From positions 62,001 to 126,000 of the forward strand of contig NZ_JAMBPR010000003.1 of the NCBI RefSeq assembly GCF_024206475.1: a stretch of 64,000 bases of DNA. The letters are read 5' to 3'. Positions 26,181-34,814 of the stretch are shown here, piece by piece. The notes beneath the pieces are model-generated. The model did not search any database. It was not told the origin of the DNA and worked only from the letters and a program-made list of their open reading frames with translations. The position numbers and the translations under genes are program-made. This DNA comes from Paraburkholderia sp. CNPSo 3274 (GTDB taxonomy: Bacteria > Pseudomonadota > Gammaproteobacteria > Burkholderiales > Burkholderiaceae). The first letter of the stretch is position 1. Every line of letters starts with the position of its first letter.

Positions 26181-27206
26181 ATGCTCAACACCTCCAGAAA
26201 ATGCTTGACTGCCGGGCTGGCTGCCGTCGCGATGTTGCTCGCAAGCAGCCAGGCGTTTGCACAGCAGGTCGTGAAGATCGGCGTATCAGCCCCGCTGACA
26301 GGCGCCGGAGCCGCCAATGGCAAGGACATCGAGAATGGTGTTCGCCTCGCCGTCGAAGAAGCCAACGCCCAGCACACGAAGCTGGGCGGCCAGGAGGTGC
26401 GCTTCGAGCTGGATTCCGTCGATGATCAGGGCGACCCGCGCATTGGCGTGCAAGTTGCCCAGAAACTCGTCGATGACGGCGTGGTCGCCGTGGTGGGCTA
26501 CTACAACTCCGGAGTCGCGTTGCCCTCATCGCCGATATTTGCCAAGGCCGGCATTCCGTTGATAGACCCCGCCGCCACGAACCCGGCCATCACCCGACAA
26601 GGGCTGAAGAACGTCTTCCGTATTATCGCCACCGACGCACAGAACTCCGGCAATGCAGGAAAGTATGCGGTCATGGTCACCAAGGCGCAGCGCATTGCAG
26701 TGATGGACGACCGCACGGCATTTGGCCAGGGAGCCGTGGATGAATTCAAGAAGGCTGTCATCGCGGCCGGCGGCCACATCGTCGCTTCGGAATACACCAA
26801 CGACAAGGCCGTCGAATTCAATGCGCAGCTCACGAATATCAAGGCGGCGAACGCGGACCTCCTGTACTTTGCCGGCCTTGATAACCAGGCAGCGCTTTTA
26901 ACCAGGCGCATGAGACAACTCGGCATGCGGACGCAGTTCGTAGGAAGCGGTGGCATTGCCGACAGCATCTTCCTCAGCGTTGCGGGCAGCGCTGCCGAGG
27001 GCGCAATGGCTTGGGAGTACGGGCGACCAGTCGAGTCCCTTCCCCAGGGCAAAGCATTCGCGGAAAAATTCAAACACCGATTTGGCGCGGATACATTGAC
27101 TTACGCGCCATTCGCCTATGACTGCGCATGGGTGGCTATCAACGCGATGAAACAGACGAATTCTGCAAAACCTGAGGTATTTGTGCCTGCCTTGCGGCTT
27201 CGGTGA
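26181..27206 (+). pseudogene. livK: branched-chain amino acid-binding protein, truncated at the C-terminus
   Basis: A 341-residue LivK-type periplasmic binding protein. A clear Sec signal peptide (about residues 1-28, ending AFAQQ) is followed by VKIGVSAPLTGAGAANGKDIENG and the normal two-lobe sequence through APFAYDCAWVAINAM. It stops abruptly after KPEVFVPAL with RLR-stop, whereas LivK proteins continue for about 30-45 residues that complete the fold (a YKG..G.ISFD segment). At that point the DNA becomes the antisense start of an fdxA-like gene (27196-27219), so the end has been lost by a rearrangement. It might still fold partly. It is separated from the LivH/M/G/F-type operon at 16648-19990. 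Confidence 0.65.
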
Positions 27207-27219
27207 CGACGTAGGCCAT
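27196..27219 (-). pseudogene. 5' fragment of a ferredoxin gene (fdxA-like)
   Basis: Read on the minus strand, a good ribosome site (AGGAGGCTCG) is followed by ATG and eight codons MAYVVTEA, the exact opening of 7Fe/FdxA-type ferredoxins (normally followed by C-x-x-C-K-Y-T-D-C). Here the frame runs straight into the antisense of the truncated livK gene, and the cysteine codons are absent. It marks the other side of a deletion junction at about 27190-27198. Confidence 0.6.
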
Positions 27220-27291
27220 CGAGCCTCCTGGGTGCGAATGGCGGGAAAAGTCGACCCGCGCGGAGCGGGCCGGCCGGTCACATGGGCAGAC

Positions 27292-28698
27292 TTATGCCTC
27301 GGCAGCAACGGCGCGAGACGGCTCTTCCGACGATCCCGGAACGTAGCGTCCCGTTTGACGCGTGACCAGTTGCAGTGGCTTGCGCGGCGCGTCATGGTCC
27401 TCCTCGAAGAAGAACTTCTTTTCGCCGAACGCAGGGACGAGATCGTGAAGCCACGTCGCGTCGGGATCGAACCTGGCGTAGAAGGGACGACGCACCCAGT
27501 CAGGATTACGCGCCTGCAGCAACTGCAAGGCGAATACCTTTTCGCCGCCGATGGTGACGATTCCATCCACGACGACCTTGCCGGGGAAGGCGCTCATCGA
27601 CGGACCGCGGACCGTGCGCGCGAGGCCAGACACGGACTGGTAGGCGGCCTGGAAAATCTCGTAGGCGCGGGCGAGCGGCAGCTGAAAGTAGTGGCTAGGC
27701 CCCGTGTCGCGCTCGACGAACATGTAGTAGGGAATAGCGCCCAGGCGAACGCCTGTCGTCCAAAGCTCCGCCCAGCCCTTGGGATCTTCGTTGATGTGGC
27801 GGATGAGAGGCGCCTGCATGCGCAGCGTCGCGCCCGACGAAACGATCCGCTTGACCGCGCGCTGTGCAATCGGGGTTCGCAACTCGGCCGGGTGATTGTA
27901 GTGGCCCATGATCGCGAGATTCTTGCCCGCCGCCACGACCTTCTCGAACAGGCGCAGCAGATCGTCAGAGTCCTTGTCCGTCACGAAACGCTGAGGCCAG
28001 TAGGCGACCGACTTGGTGCCGATGCGGATGTTCTGGATATGCGAGAGTTCGGGCACGAGCAGCGGCTCGATATAGCCGGCGAGCGAACGCGTGTTCATGA
28101 TGAGCGGATCGCCGCCAGTGATGAGCACGTCGGTGACCTCGGTGTGCAGCTTGAGATAGGCGACGAGCTCGTTGGACTCCCTCGCGTCGAACTTGAGGTC
28201 GTCCATGCCGACGAACTGCGGCCAGCGGAAGCAAAAAGTGCAGTACGCGTGGCACGTCTGGCCTGCGCTCGGAAAGAAGAGCACCGTTTCCTTGTATTTG
28301 TGCTGCAGGCCCCGCACCGGCTGACCGTTCATGAAGGGCACGTTATGCGTCAATTGACCCGCGGGATGCGGGTTCATGGACAACCGGATGTGGCGGACCG
28401 CCTCTTCGATGGCGGCCTCGTCCTTCTTCACCAATACCAGCTCTTTCAGGTTCACATAGTCGGACGGCGCCAGCATGTCCTTATGCGGGAACGTCAGGCG
28501 AAAGATCGGATCGTCCGGAACGTTGGTCCAGTCAATCAGTTCGTCCATCACATAGTGGTTCGTGCGAAATGGCATAACGCGTGACACTACCTGCACGGCG
28601 ACCCTAAGTTCTTCGGGAAGCAGCGCCCATTGAGGCGCCTGGCTGATCGTCTGCCGGGTGTAGGGTTTGAACTTTGCAGGAATGAAATCGGAGGTCAT
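27292..28698 (-). CDS. KamA-family radical SAM protein (lysine 2,3-aminomutase-like)
   Basis: A 468-residue radical SAM protein of the lysine 2,3-aminomutase family. The [4Fe-4S] motif is CHAYCTFC (Cys149, Cys153, Cys156), followed by ITGGDPL, both typical of KamA. PLP-dependent KamA enzymes carry a lysine in a PGGGGK-type loop; the corresponding region here reads SAFPGKVVVDG, so a PGK remains but the glycine loop is shortened. It may therefore be a variant aminomutase, or an enzyme on a different amino acid. The N-terminal and C-terminal extensions (KKFFFEEDHDAP) differ from classic KamA. The start at 28698 has GAAGGAACG before it. It is divergent from a LysR gene at 28987. Confidence 0.85.
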   Translation of the reverse strand: MTSDFIPAKFKPYTRQTISQAPQWALLPEELRVAVQVVSRVMPFRTNHYVMDELIDWTNVPDDPIFRLTFPHKDMLAPSDYVNLKELVLVKKDEAAIEEAVRHIRLSMNPHPAGQLTHNVPFMNGQPVRGLQHKYKETVLFFPSAGQTCHAYCTFCFRWPQFVGMDDLKFDARESNELVAYLKLHTEVTDVLITGGDPLIMNTRSLAGYIEPLLVPELSHIQNIRIGTKSVAYWPQRFVTDKDSDDLLRLFEKVVAAGKNLAIMGHYNHPAELRTPIAQRAVKRIVSSGATLRMQAPLIRHINEDPKGWAELWTTGVRLGAIPYYMFVERDTGPSHYFQLPLARAYEIFQAAYQSVSGLARTVRGPSMSAFPGKVVVDGIVTIGGEKVFALQLLQARNPDWVRRPFYARFDPDATWLHDLVPAFGEKKFFFEEDHDAPRKPLQLVTRQTGRYVPGSSEEPSRAVAAEA

Positions 28699-28986
28699 TA
28701 ATCGTTCCTTCAGTGGTAGGATGGCGCGTGCCGGCGGGCGCCTGTCTCTCAATTGGGATAACTAATTGTTGGGTCGGGTGATGAATACAGAATTCGATTT
28801 CTTCGTGCGGCCGCAACCCGCCGAGCGTAAGCAGGAGCGATTCCACCTCGGGGGCCAGCGGCCACGATACCGAGGGAAGCCGGAGATACCGACGGCAACC
28901 AGGGGGACACAGGGGTCATTGTTGCGATATGGTCCCTGGTCTGCAAACGATATAAACTCGCAACGTTGTGCGTTTGAGGAAGGAAC
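28699..28986. promoter_or_regulatory. divergent control region between kamA-like and LysR genes
   Basis: These 288 bases separate the two divergent starts. They contain an AT-rich inverted pair CAATT...AATTG at 28750-28768 close to the kamA-like start, and a CAACGTTG palindrome inside GCAACGTTGTGC near 28961, just before the LysR start, which could be a LysR autoregulatory site. No other gene is visible. Confidence 0.4.
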
Positions 28987-29892
28987 GTGAGACGAAAGAT
29001 CCCGAGTATCGAAGCGTTGATCGCGTTTGAGGCGGCGGCGCGGCATCTGAGCTTTACCCGCAGTGCAGACGAACTGGCGCTGACCCAAAGCGCGGTGGGA
29101 AGGCAGGTGGCGACGCTCGAGGAGTATCTCGGCGTGCCGCTTTTTAACCGCGTCAAGAAGCGGCTCAGCCTGACCGAGATCGGCGAGATCTACGCGCGGC
29201 AGGTCCGCGAGAACCTCGCAAGGATGGAGCGCGACACACTGGCTGCCATGGCGCACCGCGACGCCGGCGGCATCCTCGAACTCGCAGTCATCCCGACATT
29301 CGCCACACGCTGGCTGATTCCGCGTCTTCCTCTCTTCTATGCGCAGCACGAGCACGTAACGGTCAATCTGGCAACCCGTGCAGAGCCGTTCCTGTTCACC
29401 GACACGCCGTTCGACGCAGCGATTCACTTTGGCGACCCCGTCTGGCCTGGATCGATTGCGAAATATCTCTTCGGGGAAGAGATGACGCCCGTATGCAATC
29501 CTCAGTTGCTAGGGGGAAGGACGGTGCTCGAGCCTCGTGAGGTATCGGGATTCACGTTGCTGCAACAATCGGCGCGGCCGGACGCGTGGCGGCACTGGTT
29601 CTCGCAGGCAGGTATTCACGACGCCGATTGCATGCAAGGGCAGCGTTACGAACTGTTTTCCATGCTGGTGGAAGCGGCGCGTGCCGGATTGGGAATCGCG
29701 CTCGTGCCGCGATTCTTTGTGTCGCATGAACTGGCTATCGGCGAGCTCATCCTGCCGTGCAATCTCTCGTTGCGCAGCGAAAAAGGGTATTACCTGGTCT
29801 ATCCCGAGCACAAACAGAATTCGCCCCAACTGCTAGGGTTCGAGGCGTGGCTGCTCGCCGAGGCCAGCAGGTACGTTCAGCTCGGCATGTAG
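28987..29892 (+). CDS. LysR-family regulator (GcvA-like)
   Basis: A 301-residue LysR-type regulator, normal length. The DNA-binding domain (IPSIEALIAFEAAARHLSFTRSADELALTQSAVGRQ) is of the GcvA/AmpR subgroup and the effector domain contains FATRWLIPRLPLFYAQHE and FDAAIHFGDP. It starts with GTG at 28987 behind AGGAAGGAAC. Being divergent from the KamA-like gene, it most likely controls that gene. Confidence 0.92.
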   Translation: MRRKIPSIEALIAFEAAARHLSFTRSADELALTQSAVGRQVATLEEYLGVPLFNRVKKRLSLTEIGEIYARQVRENLARMERDTLAAMAHRDAGGILELAVIPTFATRWLIPRLPLFYAQHEHVTVNLATRAEPFLFTDTPFDAAIHFGDPVWPGSIAKYLFGEEMTPVCNPQLLGGRTVLEPREVSGFTLLQQSARPDAWRHWFSQAGIHDADCMQGQRYELFSMLVEAARAGLGIALVPRFFVSHELAIGELILPCNLSLRSEKGYYLVYPEHKQNSPQLLGFEAWLLAEASRYVQLGM

Positions 29893-29951
29893 TCACACCT
29901 ACCAGGCAGGCGCGGTAGGTCTTGATACGCAACCGCGCCGACCTCACGACG

Positions 29952-30344
29952 CTATGTCAGTTCCCTGGTGAGGAACTGTGCGCGCCCGCGGCCAAAGGAC
30001 CAGTCCGCATCGTCGTTCTCGATGATCGACACGATGACGTCGTCCGGGGAAATGCCGCATTGGGTCTGCAGTCTTTCGACGAGCAGGCGATAGAATTCGA
30101 CCTTTTGCGGCTCGGTGCGCTTGCGGCTTACCACCGTCAGCAAAACGACGTCCCTGGATCGCGTGTACCCGAGCCCGGTGTCTTCCGCCACCAGTTCGCC
30201 AGGACGATGCTGCGTGACGCTCTGGTAGCGATCGGTAACGGGTACATCGAAGGCCTGCACCATTGCCTGATGAGCGGCGTCCAGAAGCACCCGCACCTGT
30301 TCGTCAGTGCGGCCCTGGATGATGTCGAATTTGAGCATTGGCAT
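29952..30344 (-). CDS. malonate semialdehyde decarboxylase (tautomerase superfamily)
   Basis: A 130-residue tautomerase-superfamily protein. After Met removal the residues known for malonate semialdehyde decarboxylase of Pseudomonas pavonaceae fall at the same numbers: Pro1 (PMLKFDIIQGRT), Asp37 (VTDRYQ), Arg73 and Arg75 (SRKRTE). The C-terminus DDADWSFGRGRAQFL is also typical. The expected reaction is malonate semialdehyde to acetaldehyde plus CO2, the last step of haloacrylate or alkyne-type degradation. AAGGAGACGTTCAC precedes the ATG. No dehalogenase is adjacent; the partner catabolic genes may be elsewhere. Confidence 0.8.
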   Translation of the reverse strand: MPMLKFDIIQGRTDEQVRVLLDAAHQAMVQAFDVPVTDRYQSVTQHRPGELVAEDTGLGYTRSRDVVLLTVVSRKRTEPQKVEFYRLLVERLQTQCGISPDDVIVSIIENDDADWSFGRGRAQFLTRELT

Positions 30345-30533
30345 GTGAACGTCTCCTTGAGTGTGACAGCGTCTGGGCGGCACACTCCCGGCAAACATAC
30401 GCCAACCGGTCGACCGACACAAATGGCGATCCGTGATGGGTGGCATCACATCCAGTGAACTCGGCAAGAGAAGTCCACCTGAGTACTTCGCGGCAATACC
30501 GGATCAATCCCAGGTTTCATTAGTATCCGTTTG

Positions 30534-30547
30534 TCTACTATAGTAGA
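30534..30547. promoter_or_regulatory. perfect palindrome before the monooxygenase operon
   Basis: TCTACTATAGTAGA is a perfect 14-base palindrome 30 bases upstream of the monooxygenase start, in a short AT-rich pocket. It overlaps a possible -10 element (TACTAT or TATAGT), the usual place for a repressor site. Confidence 0.55.
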
Positions 30548-30577
30548 TGGCATCGAGCGCGCCGAACAGGAGCCGAC

Positions 30578-31951
30578 ATGCCACGTGAAATCCGTCTGAA
30601 CGCTTTCGACATGAACTGCGTGGGCCACATTCAGCAAGGCTTGTGGACGCATCCGCGCGACCAGTCGAGCCGCTATACGGAACTCCAGTACTGGACCGAC
30701 TACGCGAAGAAGCTCGAACGGGGCCTCTTCGACGGCATTTTTTTCGCGGATGTAGTCGGCGTGTACGACGTCTACGGCGGCAATGCCGACGCCGCGCTGC
30801 GCGGCGCGGTGCAGGTTCCCGTGAACGACCCCACGCTCGTCATTCCCGCCATGGGCGCGGTTACGCAGCATCTGGGCTTTGGCGTGACGGCCAATCTCAC
30901 GTATGAACAGCCGTTTCTGTTCGCGCGGCGCATGTCCACACTCGACCATCTCACGGGCGGACGCATCGGCTGGAACATCGTGACGGGCTATCTCGACAGC
31001 GCGGCCCGCGCCATCGGCATGGACGGCCAGACCGCTCACGATGACCGCTACGATCTGGCCGACGAATACATGGCGCTCGTGTACAAGCTCTGGGAAGGGA
31101 GCTGGGATGACGACGCCGTTGTCAATGACCGCGCCGGCGGCATCTACGCCGACGCCGCGCGTGTGCGCATGATTCATCATCGCGGGCCGCAATACAAGGT
31201 GGACGCGATGCATCTGTGCGCGCCGTCACCGCAGCGTACGCCGGTGCTGTACCAGGCAGGGTCGTCCGCGCGAGGGAGGCGTTTTGCCGCGACGCACGCC
31301 GAGTGCGTGTTCATCAATGGTCAGAAGATGGAAGGTGTGAAGGAGATCGTCGGGGACATTCGGCGCCAGGCGGTGCAGCTCGGGCGCGCGGCCGACGACG
31401 TGAAGGTCTTTCTAGGCGCGACGCTGATCGTCGGACGCACGGATAGCGAAGCGCGCGAGAAGTTCGACGAGTACCGGCGCTACGCGAGTTCGGAAGCGGC
31501 GCTCGCGCACGCGGCGGCTTCGCTTGGCATCGACTTCGCGCGTTACGATCTCGACGAGCCCATCGAGACGGGCAAGAGCCAGGCGATCGTTTCCAACGTC
31601 GAAGCCATGACGCGCAGCGCCGGGCCGCAATGGACGCGCCGCAGGCTGCTCGAGCAGATGGCGCTCGGCAGCCGCCAGGCGCCGTGGGTGGGGTCTGCGG
31701 AGCGCATTGCGCAAACGTTGATCGAGTGGAGCGAAACGGCAGGCGTGGATGGCTTCAATCTCTCGCGCACGGTGGTGCCGGAATGCTTCGACGACGTGGT
31801 CGAACTGCTGGTGCCCGAACTGCAAACACGGGGCGCGTATAAAAGCGCGTATCGTGAGGGCACTCTGCGCGAAAAGCTCTCTGGCGGCGCGCGCCTGCCG
31901 GCGTCGCACGCGGCAGCGCAATATCGCGGCGCGCATGTGAACGACGCATGA
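30578..31951 (+). CDS. NtaA/DmoA-type FMNH2-dependent monooxygenase
   Basis: A 457-residue luciferase-like flavin monooxygenase of the NtaA/SnaA/DszA/DmoA subgroup. The pattern MPREIRLNAFDMNCVGHIQQGLW is the usual opening, followed by YTELQYWTDYAKKLERGLFDGIFFADVVGVYDVY, DHLTGGRIGWNIVTGYLDSAARA and PVLYQAGSSARGRRFAATHAE. Such enzymes take FMNH2 from a partner reductase and oxidise amines, sulfur compounds or aminopolycarboxylates. The partner reductase gene follows at 32005 and an MFS transporter at 32514, so this is a small self-contained uptake-and-oxidation operon. The substrate cannot be named. Confidence 0.9.
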   Translation: MPREIRLNAFDMNCVGHIQQGLWTHPRDQSSRYTELQYWTDYAKKLERGLFDGIFFADVVGVYDVYGGNADAALRGAVQVPVNDPTLVIPAMGAVTQHLGFGVTANLTYEQPFLFARRMSTLDHLTGGRIGWNIVTGYLDSAARAIGMDGQTAHDDRYDLADEYMALVYKLWEGSWDDDAVVNDRAGGIYADAARVRMIHHRGPQYKVDAMHLCAPSPQRTPVLYQAGSSARGRRFAATHAECVFINGQKMEGVKEIVGDIRRQAVQLGRAADDVKVFLGATLIVGRTDSEAREKFDEYRRYASSEAALAHAAASLGIDFARYDLDEPIETGKSQAIVSNVEAMTRSAGPQWTRRRLLEQMALGSRQAPWVGSAERIAQTLIEWSETAGVDGFNLSRTVVPECFDDVVELLVPELQTRGAYKSAYREGTLREKLSGGARLPASHAAAQYRGAHVNDA

Positions 31952-32004
31952 AAATCGGGCACTGAATTCCCGCTACGAGGAGACCGCGGCAAGCGGGCAA
32001 GAAT

Positions 32005-32511
32005 ATGGTAGACAAATCCCTCTTTCGCGACGCCATGGCCGGTCTTGGGGCAGCCGTGAACATCGTCACGACCGATGGCGACGCCGGGCGCGCCGGCTGC
32101 ACGGCGTCCGCCGTGTGCGGCGTGACGGACGAGCCGCCCACGCTGCTCGTCTGCATCAATCGCACGAGCCGCAACAACGCGATCCTGCGCGAGAACGGGC
32201 GGCTCTGCGTGAACGTGCTGGCGGCCGACCAGCGCGAGGTGGCCACGCGCTTCGCCACGAAAGACATGGACATGGCCGAACGTTTCGCGCTCGCCGAGTG
32301 GTATCGGCTCGAAACGGGCGCGCCCGCGCTGCGCGGCGCGGTAAGTTCCTTCGATTGCCATATCGCGCGCACGACCGAAGTCGGCACGCATACGGTGTTC
32401 TTCTGTGAGATCAAGGCGGCGCGCATGGTGGGCGGCCGTGACGGCCTGATCTGGTTCGGCCGCGCGTTTCATCGCGTGCTCGCGCAGGCGCACGCGGCCG
32501 CGGCGGCCTGA
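32005..32511 (+). CDS. flavin reductase (HpaC/RutF-like)
   Basis: A 168-residue short-chain flavin reductase with the split-barrel FMN-binding fold. Landmarks are MAGLGAAVNIVTTDG, GCTASAVCGVTDEPPTLLVCINR, LCVNVLAADQREVA and a C-terminal HTVFFCEIKAARM plus a late GLIWFGRAFHRV. It supplies FMNH2 to the monooxygenase 53 bases upstream. Two-component partnership is inferred from adjacency and family. Confidence 0.9.
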   Translation: MVDKSLFRDAMAGLGAAVNIVTTDGDAGRAGCTASAVCGVTDEPPTLLVCINRTSRNNAILRENGRLCVNVLAADQREVATRFATKDMDMAERFALAEWYRLETGAPALRGAVSSFDCHIARTTEVGTHTVFFCEIKAARMVGGRDGLIWFGRAFHRVLAQAHAAAAA

Positions 32512-32513
32512 GC

Positions 32514-33794
32514 GTGGCGGGCACGCCTTCCCGAGGCGCTGCCGGTTCTCGTTCTTCTGACGAAACGGGGCCGCCAGGGCGTGGCGCAGCGCAACGCGGC
32601 AAGGCCGCATCGCTCGCGTTGCTGCTCCTCGCGCAGGTGGCGGCGATGGGCGTCTGGTTTTCGTCGAGCACCGTGGTGGCCCTCATCAAGCAGGCGCACG
32701 CCATTGCCGCCTTCGACGAAGCCTTGCTCACGAGCGCCGTGCAGTGCGGCTTCGTGGCCGGCACCATCACGTCCGCGTTGCTTTCGCTGCCCGACCGCTA
32801 CGATCTGCGCCGGCTGCTCGCGGGTTCCGCGCTCGTGGCGGCCGTGGCCACAGCCTCGCTCGCGTTCCTGCCGCCGGTTGGCGGCGCGGTCGTCGCGCTG
32901 CGGTTCATCACCGGCATGTGCATGGCGGGCGTGTATCCGGTCGGCATGCGGCTCGCGGCCACCTGGGCGCAAGGCGATCTCGGTCTGCTCGTCGGCCTGC
33001 TCGTGGGCGCGCTCACGCTCGGCTCGGCAAGCCCTCATCTGCTGGCGGCCACGGGCGGGCTCGGCTGGCGCACGATCTATGGCGTCGCCGCGGCGTGCGC
33101 GGCGTGCGCCGCAGTGCTGATCGGCTTTGCGGGAATTGGGCCGAATATCCGGCGCGCAACGCGCATCGACTTTGCGAAAGTCACGCGGGCGTGGCGGCAA
33201 CCCGCCTTGCGTCTCGCCAACCTCGGCTACCTGGGCCACATGTGGGAGCTTTACGCGATGTGGGCGTGGCTCGCGCTGTTCCTCCAGCAAACGTTCGTCG
33301 CGCGCGGCATGGCCAACGCCCGCACGCGCGCGGAATGGATGACCTTCAGCGTGATCGCGATCGGTGCGGCGGGCGCGTGGCTCGGCGGCGTGCTGGCGGA
33401 CCGCGTGGGGCGCACGGCCGTCACGGTCGGCGCGATGGCGACGAGCGCAACGTGTGCAGCGCTGATGGGCTGGCTGGCTAACGCGCCGCTCATCGTGATG
33501 GGTGCGGTCGCGCTCGTATGGGGCGTCTCGGTGATCGCCGATTCCGCGCAGTTTTCGGCGAGCGTCGCCGAACTGGCCGATCCGGACTCGGTCGGCACAC
33601 TGCTGACCGCGCAGACCTGCGCGGGTTTTTTGCTCACGCTGGTGAGCATTCATCTCGTGCCGTACGTGGTGGCGTGGCTTGGATGGCGGGGCGGCTTCGG
33701 CATGCTGGCCGTCGGGCCGGCGCTGGGTTGTGTCGCGATGCTGCGGTTGCGTCGTCGTCCCGATGCTGTGCGGCTTGCGGGCGGGCGGCGTTGA
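32514..33794 (+). CDS. MFS transporter
   Basis: A 426-residue major facilitator protein with 12 predicted membrane segments. It starts with GTG two bases after the flavin reductase stop, so it belongs to the monooxygenase operon. A polar N-terminal leader (about residues 1-30) precedes the first helix AASLALLLLAQVAAMGVWFSS. The intracellular loop LADRVGRTAV after the sixth or seventh helix is the usual MFS motif. It probably imports the monooxygenase substrate, which remains unknown. Confidence 0.88.
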   Translation: MAGTPSRGAAGSRSSDETGPPGRGAAQRGKAASLALLLLAQVAAMGVWFSSSTVVALIKQAHAIAAFDEALLTSAVQCGFVAGTITSALLSLPDRYDLRRLLAGSALVAAVATASLAFLPPVGGAVVALRFITGMCMAGVYPVGMRLAATWAQGDLGLLVGLLVGALTLGSASPHLLAATGGLGWRTIYGVAAACAACAAVLIGFAGIGPNIRRATRIDFAKVTRAWRQPALRLANLGYLGHMWELYAMWAWLALFLQQTFVARGMANARTRAEWMTFSVIAIGAAGAWLGGVLADRVGRTAVTVGAMATSATCAALMGWLANAPLIVMGAVALVWGVSVIADSAQFSASVAELADPDSVGTLLTAQTCAGFLLTLVSIHLVPYVVAWLGWRGGFGMLAVGPALGCVAMLRLRRRPDAVRLAGGRR

Positions 33795-33983
33795 TCCGCA
33801 AGTTCCCAGGCGGGCGGTAATCGAAAAGCAGAGGAAAACTGAACAATTGAAGTGCGCGACGCGATGCGGCGCGCTGCGTGGTTCCACGTGCTCGGCCATT
33901 CGTGGACCTTTCCACAGAACCACGACATGCGGTAACTTAACGCGGATATTGGATACGTCTCGCGCAAGAGGAGCTTGTCACGC

Positions 33984-34703
33984 ATGTCAGCAAGACTGAA
34001 CGAATTCCAGCAGCCCATTGGCGACCCTGTCACCGGCTGGCAGCCGCGCGAACGGCCTGCGCGCGTGACGATCGAGGGTCGGTTCTGCCGCATCGAGCCA
34101 ATCGACCTCGACCGCCACGCCGCCGATCTCTTCGAAGCCTACGGCACGGCGGCCGATGGGCGCGACTGGACCTACCTGTTCGCCGAGCCGTTCACCGACT
34201 TTGCCGCGTTTCGCGAGTACCTCGCGAAAGCGGCTGCATCGAGCGACCCGTTTCATTACGCCGTGATCGACCGCGCGAGCGGGAAAGCCGTGGGCACGTT
34301 CGCGCTCATGCGCATCGAGCCGGTGCATGGCGTGATCGAAGTGGGCAGCGTGACGTTTTCGCCGCGCCTGAAGCAAACGCCGCTTTCCACCGAGGCGCAG
34401 TACCTGCTGATGCGCTACGTGTTCGACGACCTCGGCTACCGGCGCTACGAATGGAAGTGCGACAGCCTCAATGCGCCTTCGCGCAAGACGGCGCTGCGTC
34501 TGGGCTTCCAGTTCGAGGGCATTTTCCGCCAGGCGATCGTGTACAAGGGCCGCAACCGCGACACGGCGTGGTTCGCGATCATCGACCGGGATTGGCCGCT
34601 CGCGAAAGCCGCGTTCGAGACGTGGCTCTCGAAAGAGAATTTCGACGCGCAAGGCGACCAGCGCGCGTCGCTTGCCAGCTTGAGGGAAGCGGCAGCGTCC
34701 TGA
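33984..34703 (+). CDS. GNAT-family N-acetyltransferase (RimJ/RimL-like)
   Basis: A 239-residue acetyltransferase of the ribosomal-protein-alanine acetyltransferase type (PF13302-like). Typical parts are RFCRIEPIDLDRHAADLFEAYG, GTFALMRIEPVHGVIEVGSVTFSP, YLLMRYVFDDLGYRRYEWKCDSLNAPSRKTALRLGFQFEGIFR. The acetyl-CoA loop is of the N-x-x-S-R-K type. The ATG at 33984 follows AGAGGAG by ten bases; an in-frame TTG at 33975 is less suitable. A second acetyltransferase fragment directly follows. Confidence 0.88.
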   Translation: MSARLNEFQQPIGDPVTGWQPRERPARVTIEGRFCRIEPIDLDRHAADLFEAYGTAADGRDWTYLFAEPFTDFAAFREYLAKAAASSDPFHYAVIDRASGKAVGTFALMRIEPVHGVIEVGSVTFSPRLKQTPLSTEAQYLLMRYVFDDLGYRRYEWKCDSLNAPSRKTALRLGFQFEGIFRQAIVYKGRNRDTAWFAIIDRDWPLAKAAFETWLSKENFDAQGDQRASLASLREAAAS

Positions 34704-34814
34704 ATGTCCGGGGCGATCCTTTACTGCTACACGCGCGCGGACAACTCCGCGCGCAAGCGCTACGACGAAGTCGCGAAAGCCGACGATTTCGTACGCTATC
34801 GGTTGCCGTTCTAA
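34704..34814 (+). pseudogene. C-terminal fragment of a second GNAT acetyltransferase
   Basis: Starting at the base after the preceding stop, a 36-codon frame reads ILYCYTRADNSARKRYDEVAKADDF and ends VRYRLPF. This is the typical tail of GNAT enzymes of the LYW.T...N.AR.LYD.VA...GF..YR form. The rest of the gene (over 100 codons including the acetyl-CoA site) is missing, so it is a remnant left by a deletion that joined it to the end of the upstream gene. Confidence 0.6.
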
